DNA of 64,000 nucleotides from Selaginella tamariscina (GCA_003024785.1 PUQB01000866.1:19471-83470); one strand, 5' to 3'. Numbered from the stretch's first letter, positions 35,521 through 47,626 are shown. The notes: generated from the letters alone by a model not told the origin. Numbers and translations: made by a program.

Positions 35521-36120
35521 CATGTTCTTAGTGGTTCGTCGGGGATCCACAGGCCAGATGTGGTGCTTCTCAGGAAGCTACAGTGGTCGCCAGACGTTGT
35601 GGAGAGCGTCATCTCTGGGGTCCGAACCGACAACAGCCTTACTTGGAAGTGGTGGAAGGTGTTGGATGGCCTCTACCTGGACACTGCAAGGGCTCGTGTA
35701 CAGGGTAGGGAGAGTTCTACTACGGTGATTTGGCAGAGAGTGTTGCTGAGCCCAAGAGTAGGACAAGCGGGGAACACCCGCTTGTAAGGTGAATAGAAGG
35801 AATATGGATATATTATATTGCCTGTCTGAGTACAAACTATCTCCAATAGAGGAGCAAGATATAAGATGCAGACTTGACTCCTAAAGACTTCGACCACTAC
35901 CCGCCTTCCTGCTTATTAGTGGGTTACCTAACATTAGACCCTAGGTACAGGTGGCGGCACCTTCTTACTGGTCTGCCACCTGGGTGACAAGAGTCTTGCC
36001 TGTCACATTTTATGCGCCTCCCTCACGCGTGTTGTCCTACGTACCCTGGGTAGTTGATTCAGATGATCGGATCTACGCCTGGTTACGCCGCCCCTAACAT
36101 TGGTCAACTTTATTGATATA
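35521..36120. other. GC-richer unclassified block
   Basis: This stretch differs in composition from its AT-rich surroundings. It has a plus-strand open stretch with RPDVVLLRKLQWSPDVVESV but no recognised domain. The block from about 35,525 (TGTTCTTAG) to about 36,098 (CCCCTAACA) has TG...CA ends with weak inverted termini and could be an old LTR. No target duplication is visible. Confidence 0.3.
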
Positions 36121-36420
36121 TGGCTTATATGTTTATGTAAATACTATTAAAAAGTAAAAACAATATATTTATTTTAGAATTTTAAATATATATACATCGA
36201 GAGAGAGAGAGAGAGAGATGTAGACATTTGTATATAATCTTTAAATGTGTATGTATTAGAGAAGTAAGTTTTTTAGCTTTAATTTGATATGTATTGGTGT
36301 GTGTTTTAAATATGTTATATGTTAGATACTATTCAAGAAGTAGAAAGCAATATGTTTATTTAAATAAATATGCTAAATAGATAATCTTATGTTATAATAA
36401 TAATTAATTTCAAGTACAAT
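36121..36420. other. AT-rich spacer with (GA)n
   Basis: A GAGA run (36,200-36,220) and AT-rich sequence are present. No gene is seen. Confidence 0.5.
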
Positions 36421-37100
36421 ATATAATATATACATAAGCATATTCTTAAAGCATATTGAAAATTAGATTTCTTAACCTTAATTAGAGTTATAGATATCTT
36501 TTAGGGTTACAAATTCCTAGGGGCGCAGAGTGGCGGTGGAGGCGGTCGTGGAGGTAATACGGATTTTGAAATTTAGAATTTACAGAATTATAATGAAATT
36601 CAAATCAGTAACATTCTGGGGTTCTGCAAACGCAAAGAGCTGGCGTTGCTTATTGAGGGATATTGTCAATGGTTGTTCCTAATTCATTTAATTTTGTTTA
36701 TATATAACTGTTTTAATTTTGTTTATATATAACTGTTTTCTTTGTGACGCTGTAGGACTTGATTATTTGAATAAGGTGCCCATCGTGCAGTGAATGCCAT
36801 TGTAGACTCACGAGTCGTGAAGCAAGTCCTTCCTGCAGACCCACCCAAGGGTAACAAGTAATGGTTGGATGTTCGGTTAGTTTGGGATGTGACATTTATA
36901 ACATTTTAATGTTATATATACACATTATAGATGATGCTCAGGCATCCCCTCCGCTCGTAAAAATTAATTATGTTTTGTTGCATCTGTATATATGTATATA
37001 TTTCTGATATTATAAATGTTGAAACTTCTCTGTGTCGACTTTTGTGAATTACAACTTCAATAATATTTAATATTATGGTATATATCTTATACCATAAATG
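36420..37100 (+). repeat. Copy C of the W block, same orientation as arm B
   Basis: It matches 10,420-11,100 from the TTCTTAAAGCATATTG segment to GATATATACC-type AT-rich sequence. Beyond 37,100 it joins sequence homologous to 8,110 and 40,430 instead, so this copy has a different outer junction from arm B. Confidence 0.8.
36520..36861 (+). pseudogene. Gene W, last exons (copy C1)
   Basis: A glycine-rich block (GAQSGGGGGRGG) precedes a GTAATA donor-like site. The next block reads ISNILGFCKRKELALLIEGY. The last block ends VVKQVLPADPPKGNK then stop. A frame offset lies within the last block. This copy gives the clearest view of gene W, whose family I do not recognise. Confidence 0.45.
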
Positions 37101-37107
37101 CTTACAG

Positions 37108-38340
37108 CTTGTGTTTTATCTTCTTTATTTTGTGTGTGTGTGTGTGCGTTTGCGTGCGTTTAACATGCAGCACATACACACATATAATACAGAGGCTTCC
37201 TTCTCATATATCATTCGAGTAATCTCTCTCTCTCTCTCTCTCCACACACACACACACATCTTAGTTTGTATCCTATATGTACCTTGACCCGAAGTTGTAC
37301 GAGGACAGTATTTTTTACACAAACTGTCTCCCTGTATAATATGTTGAACTTGCCTGCATCCACCAACAACTACGTTCTACCTCACACACACATACACACA
37401 GATACACACACACACGCACTCAATACATACCTTACACCGACGAGCGTTTAGTAACAGCACTATACACGCTGTATACAGATATCAACCCTCTTCGTCTCGA
37501 ACTCGAACTTAAATCCGCGGGCCCTGTTAAGTTTCCTCCTCATGGCCATCTCTATGGGTGCATGCCTGAAGCCATGGGTCAGAGTCCTTCGTATCCGGTC
37601 CTCTCTCTCAACTAAAAGAATACCAGTACCGTAGCCTCAGTTTCAATCCGTTACCTGCGTGCGAACCCTCAGTGTCCTCCGTACAACCCTGGGTGGCTCA
37701 CATGGGGCACCGAGATACAATTTCCGTACTCTTGAGCCACCGTGGTCTACAAACCTAGACCTCCTCTCCAGCTCTGTGATATCCTCCCGTGGTACAATCT
37801 TCACTTCACGTATGTGGATGCCTCAAAAGGTCCCCCCCATTCAGCTGTTATAATACTTGCATCACAATTATGTGTATCTGTGAGCGTGCTTGCGTGCCAT
37901 ATGTGTGTGTATATATGCATATATATATATGAGCAAGAGAGAGAGAGATGCCTCGTGTTCTGATACTAATCTCTGAGAAGGCGCTGAATAAAACTGGAAG
38001 CTTGAAATCTCTTTTGGGCCAGAAGAGAGATCTCCCAACATGCTCAAGTCTACTGTTACACACTCCCTTATTGTTAAGGCCCTGGTTGTGTCTTCATTTT
38101 AACCCATGCATCCAGGCCCAGCTGTTGATGGCGTAAGTGTCTACACTCTGTACAATGAACTTAAGTTCGTCTATACGTAGATCTATGCCTCCTCCTCTCT
38201 CTGCTAGAAGTACATCATATTCATATGTATACATATATACACAAAATGCATGTGTATATGCCTGTGACCTACAAGTATTATGGACACACATACACATGCA
38301 GACACCAAGTATCTTCTCAGAAAGGAGTCGTATACATGCA
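37108..38340 (+). pseudogene. Gene Y (copy C1)
   Basis: It matches the reverse complement of 5,456-5,872 plus 7,282-8,110 with no 1.4-kb insertion, and 40,420-41,560 directly. The 5' exon lies at about 37,540-37,850 and is out of frame relative to the 40.9-kb copy. Beyond it, minus-strand coding-like sequence (IDELKFIVQ, NSWAWMHG) is shared with 41,460-41,560. The repeated segments do not let me decide the strand of the 3' part. Confidence 0.4.
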
Positions 38341-38699
38341 TACACTGTTAAATGGCAACCCATTTTAAAAAAGACATGTGTTTTTTTTTAATTTTTTTTA
38401 TATATTCTTATATAAAAGCATTATTTTTTGATGCAACTGAGTTGACAAGTCACATATTTTACAAGCTTTTTGAACTAAAGACATTAATACGAGGATATGT
38501 AGAGATTGAGGTAAACGATATTAAAGAACTAGATAATCTTATGACAACTTTTCATTAAAAAAAAAACATATTAGCATTTAATCATCTAAAAGCCAAAAAC
38601 CACCAAAACATAACAATAAAATTTATGCTAATACATCTTTGCTTTTTGAATATGTTGTTAATTTATTTAAAGGATATGTTGTATATATACATTTGCTTA
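38341..38699. other. AT-rich spacer
   Basis: Poly-T and poly-A runs (38,388-38,400 and 38,556-38,570) are present. Parts match the AT-rich flank of arm B. No gene is seen. Confidence 0.5.
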
Positions 38700-38922
38700 T
38701 TTTAAATTTTAATATATTCTGATTCTAAAAGGTATATTATATTTTAAACCTTATAATATTCTCAACCATATTTCATTGCACAAAAGAACAAATTAATAGT
38801 TTCAACTATAGCATATTATACATTAAATACATTTGTGTATATTTATGGTATAAGATATATACCATAATTATTATTAAATATTATTTAAGTTGTAACTCAC
38901 ACAGTTTCAACATTTATATATG

Positions 38923-39007
38923 CCGTAGTAAAAAAATGCTTAATTAAATTAAATTAATAATTAATAAACTAATAATTAAATTAGTAAGTAGCATTTTTTG
39001 ACTACAG
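38923..39007. mobile_element. MITE-like palindromic element (copy 2), 85 bp
   Basis: The ends CCGTAGTAAAAAAATGCT and AGCATTTTTTGACTACAG are inverted and match copy 1 at 16,287-16,391. Arm A (about 240) and the 37.0-kb copy are uninterrupted here, so it inserted after duplication. Confidence 0.75.
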
Positions 39008-39174
39008 ATTTAATCACTATTTTATATACACATGCAACAAAACATAATTAATCTTATGGGATGCTTGGGCATCATCTATACATATCCTTGTGTGTATATA
39101 TACACAGAGAGATGATTAAAAAATTGAAATTAAAAGAAAAACAAACATAAATAAATTAAAATGTCCTAAATGTC

Positions 39175-39510
39175 ACATCCCAAACTAACCAACCATCCTA
39201 CTGTTTGCCCTTGGGTGGGTCTGCAGAAAGGACTTGCTTCACGACTCGTGAGTCTACAATGGCATTCACAACACGATGAGCCCTTTATTCAAATAATCAA
39301 GTCCTGCAGTGTCACAAAGAAAACAGTTATTATACACAATCAAACGAATTAGGAACGTCCCATTGACAATACCCCTCAACACACAATCCAGGTTTCTGCA
39401 TTTGCAGGACCCCAGAGTGCCACTGATTTGAATTTCATTACAATTCTGTAAATTTTAAATTTCAAAATCTGTCTTACTGCCTCCACCGCTGCCTCTGCGC
39501 CCCATACGAT
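39175..39510 (-). pseudogene. Gene W, last exons (copy C2)
   Basis: This is the same two blocks as 398-740. The minus strand reads through the segment beside CACGACTCGTGAGTCTAC. Small indels leave no full frame. Confidence 0.45.
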
Positions 39511-39660
39511 TTTTAACCCTAAAAAAGATTTACAGCTCTATTTAAGATTAAGAATATACAAGAATATCTAATTTTTAATATGCTTTAAGAATATGCTTAT
39601 ACAATTTGGAATTTAGAAAAGTGTGTAATGTGAATTGTATATATTTATATATTGCACCTT

Positions 39661-40069
39661 GAAATTAAATTATTATTAGTAACATAAGATTATATTTCAC
39701 TATTTAATTATTTAAGATATTTATATGAAATATTTAAATAAACATATAATCTAAGATTAAAATATTCATTATTGAAATCATCAAAATATAATAAGAAAAT
39801 CTTTAATGGTAATCATGTTTTAATAAATTATGTGATATAATAAAATAATTTAGATTTACAAATAAATTGTCAGCATCTTTAAATTTTCAAATCAAGTTCT
39901 ATTTTTTTTTTTTTTTAATTATTTTGCAGTTATTTAATAATTCTTATTACTAAATTTTTTCAAGAAATTATTTTTATGTGTGATTTGGTCTACTTTAAAC
40001 TTATAAAGAGTTTGAAGTGGTGCGAAGTTTAATAAATGGTATTTATAAAAATGCAAAATTTTATTAAGG
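39661..40069. other. AT-rich sequence unique to this copy
   Basis: No match to the other cluster copies is seen, and no gene. It contains a poly-T run at 39,902-39,916. Confidence 0.45.
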
Positions 40070-41560
40070 GCAAAAATGTAAATTTTCACCACTTCAAGGA
40101 TAAAGCTTGGGTTGAGAGAGCCAGTTGAGAACGATTAAAAAACAAACAGATTAAAATTACAAATTGTTTAAATGATTGTGTAAAATAAGTAATTCATAAA
40201 GAATTTTGTAAAATATTAAAAAAATTAAATAAACTGAAACATGATTATCTGTTGTGTTAGGAGTTATAAAATCTTTTTTATCCGATACGAATTTATTTGT
40301 TAAGATGTTTATTATTTAATAACGTTTCTGGTATTTGTTGTTTAATATATGTTTTAGTTTCAATTATTCTGTGCAGTCTTTGTAAGTGTCACACCCACCA
40401 GAAATGGCCGCATGTACACACATCAATTGTGTGTTTTATCTTCCTTATTTTTTGCGTGCGTTTAACATGCAGGACATACACACATATAATACAGAGGCTT
40501 CCTTTTCATATATCATTCGAGTAATCTCTCTCTCTCTCTCCACACACACACACACACATCTTAGTTTGTATCCTATATGTACCTTGAACCGAAGTTGTAT
40601 GAGGACAGTATTTTTTACAAAACTGTCTCCCTGTATAATATGTGAACTTGGGTCTGAAACCCTGCATCCACCACATTGCATAACTATATCACGTTCTACC
40701 TCACACACATACACAGATCACACACACACACGCATGCACGCATGCACGCACTCAATACATACCTTAACCGACGAAGCGTTTAGTAACAGCACTATACATG
40801 CTGTATACAGATATATCTTCATCCCCTTCTACTTTCAACCCTCTTCGTCTCGAACCGAACTTAATCCGCTGAGCCCTGTTAATTTCCTCCTCATGGGTAC
40901 ATGCCTGAAGCCATGGCGTCCGCCGTCAGAGTCCTTCGTATCCGGTCCTCTCAACTGAAGAAGCTTATACCAGTAGCCTCGGTCTCAATCCGTTACCTGC
41001 GTGCGAACCCTCAGTGTCCTCCGTACAACCCTGGGTGGCTCACTTGGGCACCGAGATACAGTTTCCGTACTCTTGAGCACCGTGGCTCTACAAACCTAGA
41101 CCTCTCCATCTGTGATATCCTCCCGTGGTACAATCTTCACTTCACGTATGTTGGATGCCTAAAAGGTCCCCCCCCCCCCATTCAGCTGTGTAACCTGTTA
41201 TAATACTTGAATCACATTATGTGTATCTGTGAGCGTGCGATATGTGTGTGTGTATATATGTATATAATATATTATATATATATGAGCAAGAGAGAGAGAG
41301 ATGCCTCGTGTTCTGATACTGATATCTCTGAGAAGGCGCTGCATAAGACTTGAAATCTCTTTTGGGCCAGAAGAGAGATATATTGCTGCTGGCTCCCAAC
41401 ATGCTCAAGTTTACTGTTACACACTCCCTTATTGTTAAGGCTCCTGCTTGTGTCTTCATTTTAACCCATGCATCCAGGCCCAGCTGTTGATGGCGTAAGT
41501 GTCTCTGTACAATGAACTTAAGTTCGTCTATACGTAGATCCATGCCTCCGTCCTCTCTCT
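40070..41560 (+). pseudogene. Gene Y (copy C2), the best-preserved 5' exon
   Basis: ATG at 40,913 opens a frame with ASAVRVLRIRSSQLKKLIPV and then SIRYLRANPQCPPYNPGWLT, open to 41,203. The start is rich in arginine, lysine and serine and lacks acidic residues, as in a mitochondrial targeting sequence; that is an inference. Sequence upstream (40,070-40,900) matches 7,700-8,880 in reverse. No splice site clearly links the exon to later blocks, and no family is recognised. It may be an expressed gene or the least damaged pseudogene. Confidence 0.4.
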
Positions 41561-42850
41561 CTGCTAGAAGTACATCATATTCATATGTATACATATATAC
41601 ACAAAATGCATATGTGTATATGCCTGTGACCTACAAGTATTATGGACACACATACATGCAGACACCAAGTATCTTCTCAGAAAGAGTCGTATACATACAT
41701 ACACTGTCTATATGTTTAGATAAAGAGGTTTGTGTTGTGCAGTTTTATTACGGCGGCATATCGTCTTTTCCTCCGCCGGTTGGAGGGCTTCAAGCTCTAG
41801 TGCTTTGAGGAACAGTGCAAAGTCCAAGGCCTGTGGAAGACGATCCGAAGGTAACGGGTTTAACTTCTCATACATTTCTTGCTTTTGCTTGAGGTCCACA
41901 TACTGTCTAGTTTGACCCTGTTTAGAAAACAGTAAGTACATTGCATGCACACACACGGGTATACACCTGAACAACATATAACTTATGTGTACATATGCAC
42001 CTGGTTTGACACTACTCTAGTGCCTGGTTCAATGTGTCAGCTCCAAGGCACCCGACGTGGATGCATCACACACTTGTCAAGCCACATCCTTTGCAGAAAA
42101 ACACATTATAGATAAAGTTAACGGGAATGTTTTAGCATGTTAGATTTAATAGCATATACATACATACATGCATGCATATATATATATATAAAAGAAAGAT
42201 GTGACTCAATAATGAGAGATATGTAACATGGTTAAATGAATACATAAACTTATATGTGTGAAGTGGTTGAGTTCATGTAAGTCCAGCACGTGTAACAATG
42301 AACTGTTTGAGGAGAGAGACCGTGCCAAGGCTTTTAAGAATGTCCATGAAACTATCGCACCATACACGGCCAAGGGAATCCTTTGGGCCTGAGTTCTATA
42401 AGCATAATCCGCATTATAGTGTGTGTGGTGCGTGCATATATACACTCATAGGTGTGAATTATGTACGTGTGTGTGCACATCCATAGAGATATATTTAAAA
42501 GCCACCTGAGTTTCCCCCACACACTAATATAATCAGAATATACAAACATAGGCACAAGCTATTACTCATATATACATCATATATGCACACCTCACATCTA
42601 TCACTTCTATTGTCACTTATTAATCCGAACACACCCAAACACAGTCAAGATACACACATACCTGCAATCCATGCAGCTTCTTCCAACAGTCTGGGATCCT
42701 GACGATTTAAATCACCTTGGGGCAATCTTCTCGGCCTGCCGTCGAAGAATTGGCACGGTTGAGTAGAACTTCCTCAAACCCCTTAATGGGAACCCGTTAA
42801 TGGGAAACTCAATTTCGCCCTTAATTGCCCTTGGGTAACAGGCAACGCAG
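41561..42850 (-). pseudogene. Gene V (copy C2)
   Basis: The exon blocks here are clearer than in copies A and B. The block near 42,665-42,750 encodes GRPRRLPQGDLNRQDPRLLE ending at a GT donor. The block near 42,285-42,400 encodes NSGPKDSLGRVWCDSFMDIL. The block near 41,740-41,930 encodes QYVDLKQKQEMYEKLNPLPS and DRLPQALDFALFLKALELEA. No known family is recognised. The block carrying CDASTSGALEL (about 42,040) has lost bases relative to copy B. Confidence 0.5.
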
Positions 42851-42943
42851 GCAGCTTCATTATTGTCGATTTTTCTTCATATTTGAGCTACACGGGTGTA
42901 GTTTGTACGAATACCAACTATTTAGTTTACATTTGTAAGGATT

Positions 42944-43811
42944 ATGGGCACCATTTCATTTCTGGAAGATTTTTTTCCAAGTAAGTGTTTAATATTATAC
43001 GTTACATTATGGTTTAGTATTATACGTAACACTCGTACATATGCACGCACTTATGCGCACTTTTATACTAAGAATGTGAGCGTATTCACACATATACACA
43101 TGCGTGTATGAAGATACATTTTCCCCTCATTTTTGTAGGCACGCGTATCTCTACCTGCTGACCTTCAACAGAATTATTCACTTATTCGTCAGCTCGATGA
43201 GCAACAAAGTGGTACGTATATGAATGGTCAAGTAACATGTGTGTGCATCTGCTTGTGTAATTTATTGCATTATATCTCTGTGTGTGTGTGTGTGTGTTAC
43301 AGTGAGTATGAGTGGTCTAGTATTAGTTTATAACTATCCTCAATGAACATCTATTACAGTGTAATACTAATACAAAATACTATAGTATTTGTTTGCTTAT
43401 ATGCCTCTTCTCTCTCTCTCGTAGTTTAACTAACTTCGATACTGTACATAGAGCTTATGCATGCTGTGCACAAGGCGATTACGGCAAGTATTGAAAGCGG
43501 GTGGAGCTGCTGCAGAAGCGCTAGCGAGCAGATCTACACCGGTATTTTATCCATACATAAACATGCCTGGACGTTGGAAATGAGAAGGTTGCACTTGCTG
43601 TTTCTACATACGATAAGTTTTCACATATCAGATAGTCTCTCACATAAATAGGATCATATGTACGTGGACATGTGTATATATCAGTCGTCTTTGTGTTTGT
43701 GTTATCCTCTTGTTTTACTGATTAAGTTTTCTTTAAGGTTGATCACTATATACAGCGCCTGGACAAATATCTTAAGAAATGTAAGGAAGAGAATGAGCAA
43801 GGTAGGATCCT

Positions 43812-43866
<55 letters not shown>

Positions 43867-44445
43867 ATATCTAGAGAGAGTGTGAGTGAGTGAGTGAGTG
43901 AATGCAAATACATGCTTAACTTACGAAAATGTTTTATGCTTGCAGCTAAGTCTAGGTGACTACTGATGGTGGAGGAACAGGGTAAGCGTTTGATAGTTCC
44001 AATATACACAATACTCGCATTGGGCATGTCCTGTGCCTGTTAATCATTAGCCTGTATCTAAGTTATTAATTCTTTCCTTTTTTTTCACGCAGAGAAGTGA
44101 CAGGCAAAATCCCAGCACTGATCTTGACATCACGACTAACCACGTATTGCTACTGCAATCAAGTTTTCTTTGGGGAACATGATAGCGTGTGATAATCCAG
44201 ACGTAAGTTGGCACGCACACGAGAGAGAGAGATGGAGGAGCATATATATATGGATATGGATATTTGGAGGCGGAAGTGCAAACTATACGTCATATCTGTA
44301 TATGCATATAATATCACAGTATACTTTTATTCCTGTGTGCCCATTTATATCTCTAGGCAGTGTAGATTGAGTGGTTCCTTTTGATTGTGTGGTCCGAAAT
44401 GGTATTGTAGTGATTGCTCCTCATTAATGAACGTGCTAGATAAGT
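42944..44445 (+). pseudogene. ING-family PHD-finger gene (copy C2), decayed
   Basis: The block order is the same as in copy A. Exon 1 lies at 42,944, exon 2 at 43,139-43,212 (SLPADLQQNYSLIRQLDEQQ) and the QRLDKYLKK block at 43,740-43,801. A block ending at 44,202 encodes YCYCNQVFFGE, and the last block is at about 44,359-44,440. The helical exon near 43,470 and the PHD block are out of frame, so it is a pseudogene. The block ending at 43,801 retains a GTAGG donor. Confidence 0.7.
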
Positions 44446-44705
44446 AAGGTACGTATATAACATGTATACGGTTTGCATTATTAAACCTTTTATTCATGAC
44501 AGATTTCACGTGGTTTAAAGTTCTAATTTTGTTAAGTTATTTGAACTTTAATTATATGCTTATGTTGGGTTTGAAATCAAGTTTAGCATTGTATAAGGTT
44601 TGTATGTCTGTTTATATTTGATTAACACTTCAACAAAACTTCGCATAGATACGTGTGTGTGTTTGTGTGTGCGTGTGTGTTGAAGCTAGTTATACTAAGC
44701 TTGCA

Positions 44706-45210
44706 ACAGCATATACACCTGTTATGGATAAGAAACTAAGTATAAGATCTACAAAATACATGTGAATCCATACTTAGATTAGCTACATATGCGCACGCAG
44801 GCCAAGCAATTTCCATAGAATATTACATTAGGATCCTGCAATCTCCACCTCTACAGTTACGGACTGCAAACTACTGTATATTTATTAATATGCATATATA
44901 CATTATAAAGATATATTTTTTTTTATATATATATTCTGTAATACTATATATAAACATAGAATTATATATTTAAAATTTATATTTATTGTCTGCAATAGTC
45001 CTTAACTTGCAACAAACTCGTTTCTAGACAGTAGGATCTAACATAAGTACAAGTACATATATTTCCTTAAACAGGTTTTATATTACATCTTTAGAAACAT
45101 TCTTTGTCCATGCTTGTCATATTCATACCCCTTACTACAAGAAGAATCAGACCAGTGTAAAATCCCATTCTAAGAAGTAAAGAAGAGCCACTATTGGTTA
45201 TATGGTTGGT
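44706..45210. other. AT-rich spacer beyond the duplicated cluster
   Basis: Similarity to copy A (to about 4,020) ends near 44,705. No gene is recognised before the possible exon at 45,217. Confidence 0.45.
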
Positions 45211-45216
45211 TGCAGT

Positions 45217-47153
45217 GGGGCAAAGTGATCATCTAGCGGACATGTGCAAGTGGATGAGTGAGAAGATGTTGATAACCCGGTGAGTTTTGAAGGTTTGTGT
45301 TATTTTAATTTATTTGTTCCGTGATATACTTTAATAAATTAAATAAATTTCATACCATAGAATAAAAATTTAAACTATTCTTGTACATGTGAAAGTTAAA
45401 ATATTTATGATAAACAAAGAATATTAACTCAAATTTATGTACATATGCATATGAATATGTGTGTATATGAATATATAAACATTACTATTTAATAATATAC
45501 TTTTATTATAATATACATAAAATAATCAATATTTAAATTATACATTTAAATTTAAATTTCACAGATGTTTAGAAAAATAACTTTATATAACCTAATTGAT
45601 TTAGGGTTTGGCACCATTACGGAATTGCCTTTCGGAGGTGCTGTGCTGCATCCTGACAAAATAGGTGAGCGCGAGATGAAAACATTCTTGTCTGCCTCAG
45701 CAGTGTGCAGGCATTGGAGATGCAGCTCTAGCTGGGTAAGCTCAATCTCCTTCGCAACCTCTTGGAACTGCAAGAAGCACGGGATGTTCCCTTTGCCGAT
45801 TGCATCCGGAGTATCCTTGATCGAATCCGTCTCAAAGCTGAGGATCGATTTGCCCTGGTACTGGCGATATTCAGACATTCCCAGTCTATAGTGTGTGATG
45901 TACTGGGCAAATGTATAGGCACTCTTCAAGAGCTTCACTTGGGATTGGGGTGTACTGTGGAGCTATCGCAAGTCCTTCGGAGCTGTAACAACCTGTCTGT
46001 CTTGTCGACTAGGGATATATCAGAAGATTTGATCTTGACCAACTTGAAGAGCCTTGATATTTCTGGTTATATTTCAAATAGAACAATTCAGTTGCTAATG
46101 AAGGTTGCTAACCTTGAGTACTTACGTATCTATTCTAAGGAGTCGCAAAGTACACTTGTTTATATGCACCAGCGAGCGTGATACGGATGGAGCTGTATCT
46201 CTTTATGGCTAAAACCTTTTGGTAAATGCAGCTGGGGTTAAAGACATGATTATCAGGGCATGCTGGTGGAACTCGAAACTCCTCTTCTCCAAGAGCTTAC
46301 ACTTTATTTTGGAAACACAGATTATTAAGGGTTCTCCAGCTGTTCGGAGATTGTACATGTGCCTTACCGAAGAATGGTCAAACAATATAGTAAGCACTCT
46401 GAATTCCTGTTTCGCCTTGTCAGGGGTTAACACCCTCTGCATAAGTCCTCTTTTGAGATATTGGGATTACGACGACGAAGACAACTCACATAGAGAATTC
46501 TTGGGCATTCTTCGAGGTTGTGAGCAAGCTAACGAGTTGGAGGAACTAGAGCTTATTTTTGATATGGTTATGCAGGTGCTGTTCCTAGAGGCTATATGTA
46601 AGTGTTTTTTAACTGTGTTTCCTTTCTTCTTGCAGTTTTATCACCTCAAGGGCATCCGGTGACTGTGTTCCTTCCAAAACTGAGGACACTGGCACTTGAT
46701 TGCAGCGTTTATACATTGATTACAATCATGACCTTGCTAAGAGTGAGGATTTTTTTTCTAGAGAAGTTCCGGAGGGCTTGGGAATACTTGAAGTCTGTGA
46801 AAGTGGTGATTAGAAAAGGAGCATCGTTCGAGCCTCACAAAGAAGGTTGATCTATGACGTACATGTACAGGATAATCCGACTACTTAACGCTATATTGTT
46901 TTCTTATTTTGCTGGCACTCCACCGAGTTATAATTGTTGTATTCTTTGTCAACTGTGGAACATCTAATACTGTTTCCCTTGCACAGCATTTCCTGATCAA
47001 TTGTAGAATGCAAGCTTCCAACAGTTAATACACCAAACAGTCCTCTACACACTTCAGGACCTCTCCTTCTTAAATGAGGCCACGACCAACTTCTCTGTGT
47101 CGAAATTATATATGCCTCAAACCGTCATCCACAACTCAGTTCTGACTATATAG
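45217..47153 (+). CDS. Possible leucine-rich-repeat (F-box/LRR-like) gene, model uncertain
   Basis: A short exon-like block (about 45,217-45,279) encodes SDHLADMCKWMSEKMLITR, followed by a GTGAGT donor. A block from about 45,565 encodes TITELPFGGAVLHPDKIGER and AVCRHWR. The main LRR part is 45,762-46,181 (GTLQELHLGLG, LTNLKSLDISGY, VANLEYLRIYS). More leucine-rich sequence lies at 46,219-46,600 (ANELEELELIFD) and 46,640-46,850 (LPKLRTLALDC). A last coding-like block ends at 47,153 (YTLQDLSFLNEATTNFSVSK). Frames change near 45,735 and 46,180 without clear splice sites, so it may be partly decayed. The spacing of L-x-x-L-x-L motifs supports LRR. The F-box assignment is a guess. Confidence 0.4.
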
Positions 47154-47463
47154 AGACACAACACTTCTAGGAACATTTCTGGAAACTTAAGTCCACGTGT
47201 GCGTATACTTTAATCTTAGCCGTTGAGGTCGTTCTAGAATATTCGGTATATTGTGTAAAAGATTATCAAGCATGAACCTAATAAAAATATTAATTTATAC
47301 ATGCGTCTCAACATAAGAAAGTTTTTAAAGGCCAAGTGAAATATCTTTCATGATTTTTATATATGGCAAATATTAACATGAATAAATGTTAAGTTAACAC
47401 TTTAAGCAAGAAATCGCAAGTGATAAGGTGTGTCATAATAATTTCTTATGAAGGAGAGCTTGG

Positions 47464-47580
47464 GGTCTCGGCGAAAAGGAGGCTCCGGCTCAGGAGGCTT
47501 CATATTATTCTAGTATATTCGCGGATATTCTAGGGTTATTCTAGCATATTCTAGAATATTCTCAAGAATATTCTAGAATA
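47464..47580. repeat. Left terminal inverted repeat of the MULE
   Basis: It starts GGGTCTCGGCG, followed by GGAGGCTCCGGCTCA and several ATATTCTAGAATATTCT-like units. It aligns with the reverse complement of 55,640-55,708 at about 18 of the first 28 positions. Confidence 0.6.
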
Positions 47581-47598
47581 TATAAGTTTTTTTTAATA

Positions 47599-47626
47599 TG
47601 CCGACTGGCTTAATATATGCCGACTG
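47599..47626. repeat. Subterminal TGCCGACTG motifs, left end
   Basis: TGCCGACTGGCTTAATA occurs twice in tandem (starts at 47,599 and 47,618). The same core is at 55,611 (TGCCGACTGA) and, with one change, at 55,630 (TGCCGACCAG). Confidence 0.8.

Larger units (their letters stand above)
38700..39660. repeat. Copy C2 of the outer and W blocks, same orientation as arm A
   Basis: It matches 1-860 directly. With 36,420-37,100 it forms a second, smaller inverted pair around gene Y. It contains gene W on the minus strand and a MITE-like insertion that arm A lacks. Confidence 0.8.

Noticed and set aside
45552-45938. 128-codon minus-strand ORF opposite the LRR-like gene
   Set aside because: The plus-strand frames show leucine-rich periodicity and splice-like sites, and this one looks like a shadow.
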